A stretch of DNA of 57,583 bases, taken from assembly GCA_007026445.1 (NCBI GenBank), contig VDMD01000139.1, positions 1 to 57,583 on the forward strand, written 5' to 3'. Of this stretch, positions 55,401 through 57,583 are shown one piece after another. The notes under the pieces were generated by a model. It was not told the origin of the DNA. It did not search any database and saw only the letters and a list, made by a program, of their open reading frames with translations. How positions within the stretch are numbered: position 1 is the first letter of the stretch; each line of letters begins with the position of its first letter. Origin of the DNA: Schizophyllum amplum. Its lineage: Eukaryota > Basidiomycota > Agaricomycetes > Agaricales > Schizophyllaceae. Both the position numbers and the translations under genes were made by a program.

Positions 55401-56846
55401 TTCCATCCAGGTGAGGGCGATTGGATCGTTCCGCATGTTACGACAGGGTTCTGACTGGTGAGCGTAGCGTCAGCGACATACGTCGCGCAGCAGCAAGCGC
55501 AGCAGATCAACATCACGCTTTCCGGACAGCCCATCGCGAGCGCGTCTGGCGGCGGGTCATCGAAGGGGAAGAGCAAGAGCAAGGCAGCTGATGCTGTATC
55601 TAGCTTCATCAGCGGTCCCTCATCAGGTTCGTCTTCATTCACGTTAGTGGCGCAGAGAAACTGATCCTCTCGCAAGGCAAGGCTTCCTCTTCGAAGGCGT
55701 CTGGGTCTACTGCGGCTTCGTCTACGACACGCATTCGCCAAACGAATGTCTTCGCCCTCGTCGAGCGGTTCACCTGGAGACCGAGCTCGTCGCAGATTGC
55801 GGCAGCAGCGGCCGCTGCAGCTGCTAACGCTGAAGGTGCGCGCGAGGCGCTCTTTGCCTTGGCGAAGCTGACGACTAACAGCGACGGGTACCGTCGGGAG
55901 TTCTTCAAGTACGGGAACCGCTCAGCCGCCGGCCGCGGGACCAGGAGCGCCTGCAGCAGCAGCGACGGCAACGTCGCCGCCCCGACGATTCGTGCCGCCG
56001 ACGCCGCAGCTCCCTCCAGAGATCCAGTATTGGGCCGGCGTCATCATGCGCAACGCTTGTAGGAAGGATGAGAGCCGCGGCGGTATACGGCAATGCGCCA
56101 ACAGTCAGTCGTGCAACTTGATGTTCTTTGTTCTGGCTGACGCGAACTTTTTAGTGCTTTGCGGAAAATGGGAGTCATATCCTCGCGAGTTCGCCAAGTG
56201 CCGACGCTGTCGCAAGGCGAAGTACTGCGGGAAGGAATGCCAGAGCACGGCGTGGAGCGAGGGTCACCGGTTCTGGTGCTCGGCGAAGGAGGGCGACGAT
56301 GAACGAGCGGATCGGCGCGCGAGTGAAGCTCAGGTACGGTGATCGCCCGTGACCGCGAACCCGGCTTGACGTGTGGAGTCGCAGGCGGCTTCTGGGGCAG
56401 ATGCGGACGGAGACGGTGCGAGCACTGGCACTGTCCGTCGACACCATCGCCATCACGACCGCGAAGGGCGCGAGAGGGACCGGGAGCGCGACCGATCGGC
56501 GATCGCCACGCTCACTGGGCTCGGCTTCCTCACCGGCGGCGGCGGCGGCGGTGGGGGAGGTGGCACACGCACGGCGACCCGCAACAGGCCGGGCATCTTC
56601 ACGCGCGCGGGGCTACCATCTTTCGGGCAGGCGCAGCAGCAGCAGCAGCAGCCTCCGCCGCAGGAGCCGCTGACGCAGGGGCAGGTACCGTATGCGGTGT
56701 ATCAGTCGTACGCGACTCGCCAGCAGCAGGAACGTCTTCGGGCGGAGACCGTGACTGCCGCTCCACGCGCCGCGGAGCAGGAGAGGCGGGAGAACGAGGC
56801 GCTGTTGATGCAGTATGGGATCTGGAGGAGCGCGTACGGGAGATGA
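52405..56846 (+). CDS. mub1: Mub1/SamB family MYND-finger protein (12 exons)
   Basis: In yeast, Mub1 partners the ubiquitin ligase Ubr2 in Rpn4 turnover; in Aspergillus, SamB affects morphogenesis. Exons are 52405-52483, 52540-53505, 53562-53876, 54057-54203, 54339-54506, 54556-55274, 55326-55410, 55468-55626, 55677-55835, ~55945-56103, 56155-56333 and 56385-56846 (about 1198 aa). The N-terminus has the family signature (MRESNFCF, LYDRRALDTSSPLPL, TMDGGLERLVKILHDFC). A long disordered Pro/Ser/Gly middle follows, then LALQLLAYLSKYPHVRQAFY, NVFALVERFTWRPS and IQYWAGVIMRNACRKDESRG, and a canonical MYND finger (CGKWESYPREFAKCRRCRKA, YCGKECQ, H...C) in exon 11. Exon 3 contains a 24-bp repeat (SMLGGGPG). 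Near 56817 (tatgggat) one base seems missing; in the next frame a helical tail (LEERVREMTAEELAEVAGRL) continues to 56923. Confidence 0.9.
53670..53745 (+). repeat. 24-bp coding repeat in mub1 exon 3
   Basis: Three near-identical 24-bp units (gtggtccaggatcgatgctg plus ggcg) encode GGGPGSML and stay in frame within a disordered part of the Mub1-like protein. Confidence 0.75.
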
Positions 56847-56923
56847 CGGCGGAGGAACTGGCGGAGGTGGCGGGGCGATTACGGAGGGAGACGGAGGGGG
56901 GCGAGGACGTTAATATGGGATGA

Positions 56924-57548
56924 GCGTCGGGCTCATCCAGTGCATTCATCGAGTCGTTGGTAGAAGTCTTCATGAGCGTAATCGTTATTTTGTCCGACCA
57001 TTTGCCTTGCGTCGCGTGATGGGGGGCAGAGAGCACCTGAGTGGGCTCTTGTATAGCCAAGGTCGAACGTACGTTGAACTCGTCGATAAGAGGTTCGCCT
57101 GCCACTTTGGAGTGTACACAGAAGTGGATTGAGGAAGCGGTGTTCCCTATATTGTGGTTTTGTTATGCTCTCGAGAGGCTCTAAGAGATCTTCTGAAGGC
57201 TAGGCCCCTTGGCGGCGTACTTGAGGGCTACGCTGGCGAATCGATGCCCAAGTCGTCGCTGCTGATGGCGTACGACGCGCAGATAAAGGCGAGGGAATAC
57301 GACAACAGCGTGCCTGAAATCAACGAGCCGCTTTTGTGACCAATGCGGACGATTGGACAAGGGAAGCCGCCGATCATTCCTGATGCGAACGGCACGCCAT
57401 TTGGGCCATGAATTGCATCTTTCCCTTTTACTTTTGCGTCAGAAATCTGATAAAAAGCGATGAGTGCCCGGACTCGTCCTCGTCGCTCTTCCCCTCCCCG
57501 TCGTTTCTGCTGGACGCAGCCGTGATTGACGCAAAAGCTCGCGACACG
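56924..57548. other. Intergenic space after mub1
   Basis: Only short frames (60-70 codons) are present on the + strand, without family character. The last ~100 bp are pyrimidine-rich and likely form the promoter or 5'UTR of the gene starting at 57549. Confidence 0.35.
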
Positions 57549-57583
57549 ATGCCCTCCGCCGATTCCGCGAAGAAGCTGGGCAA
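57549..57583 (+). CDS. Start of a gene running off the right edge
   Basis: An ATG in fair context (cgacacgATGccc) opens a frame MPSADSAKKLG that is still open at the window edge, after a pyrimidine-rich leader. Too little is present to name a family. Confidence 0.35.
   Translation, partial: MPSADSAKKLG

Noticed and set aside
55836..55944. Apparent frameshift in mub1 before PPTPQLPPEIQYW
   Set aside because: An ordinary intron (GTGCGC donor at 55836, a CTGAC-type branch point, a CAG acceptor at ~55944) joins the frames, so no error is needed there.

Overview
The window looks like a piece of nuclear genome from a basidiomycete, most likely an Agaricomycete. It is GC-rich and its genes are split by many short introns (about 46-120 bp, GT...AG, often with a CTGAC-like branch point). 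It holds fungus-specific families: an agaricomycete-style F-box protein, CFEM-type secreted proteins, a Mub1/SamB protein, an expanded MYND family, and a gene of the CxC5/CxC6 'cysteine cluster associated with KDZ transposases' class. Gene models below were built by hand from splice signals, reading-frame continuity and comparison between paralogs inside the window; no database search was possible.

Layout. 0-4 kb is a patchwork of unrelated minisatellite arrays. 4.1-6.1 kb carries an F-box gene (+). 6.7-8.5 kb carries two CFEM-like secreted-protein genes (-). 9.5-11.5 kb is a divergent MYND gene (+). 12.0-12.9 kb is a single-exon gene with an SRPBCC-like look. 12.98-13.34 kb is a MITE-like element with a TA target duplication. 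15.6-17.3 kb is a six-exon alpha/beta hydrolase gene. 17.6-43.7 kb is the MYND region: four closely related copies (three +, one -) sharing a 5'UTR intron, separated by repeat arrays, segmental duplicates and a second MITE-like element (27.7-28.0 kb). Inside it a damaged flavin monooxygenase gene (38.7-41.6 kb, +) converges on the last MYND copy. 43.9-46.8 kb is mostly simple repeats. 46.8-49.1 kb (+) and 49.1-51.5 kb (-) are two convergent genes whose stop codons are directly adjacent; they look like the cargo of a basidiomycete transposable or selfish element. 52.4-56.9 kb is a 12-exon mub1/samB gene, and a new gene starts at the right edge.

How it fits together. Three MYND copies carry the same 3' flank, and this flank contains the last codons of the neighbouring monooxygenase gene. 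The duplicated unit was therefore probably larger than the MYND gene, and its monooxygenase part was later replaced by minisatellite. Several genes, including the otherwise well-kept mub1, carry single-base frameshifts, some in homopolymers. The MYND and monooxygenase frameshifts therefore cannot be called pseudogenisation until raw reads are checked. The strongest candidates for a little-described system are the convergent CxC gene pair and the MYND/monooxygenase duplication unit.
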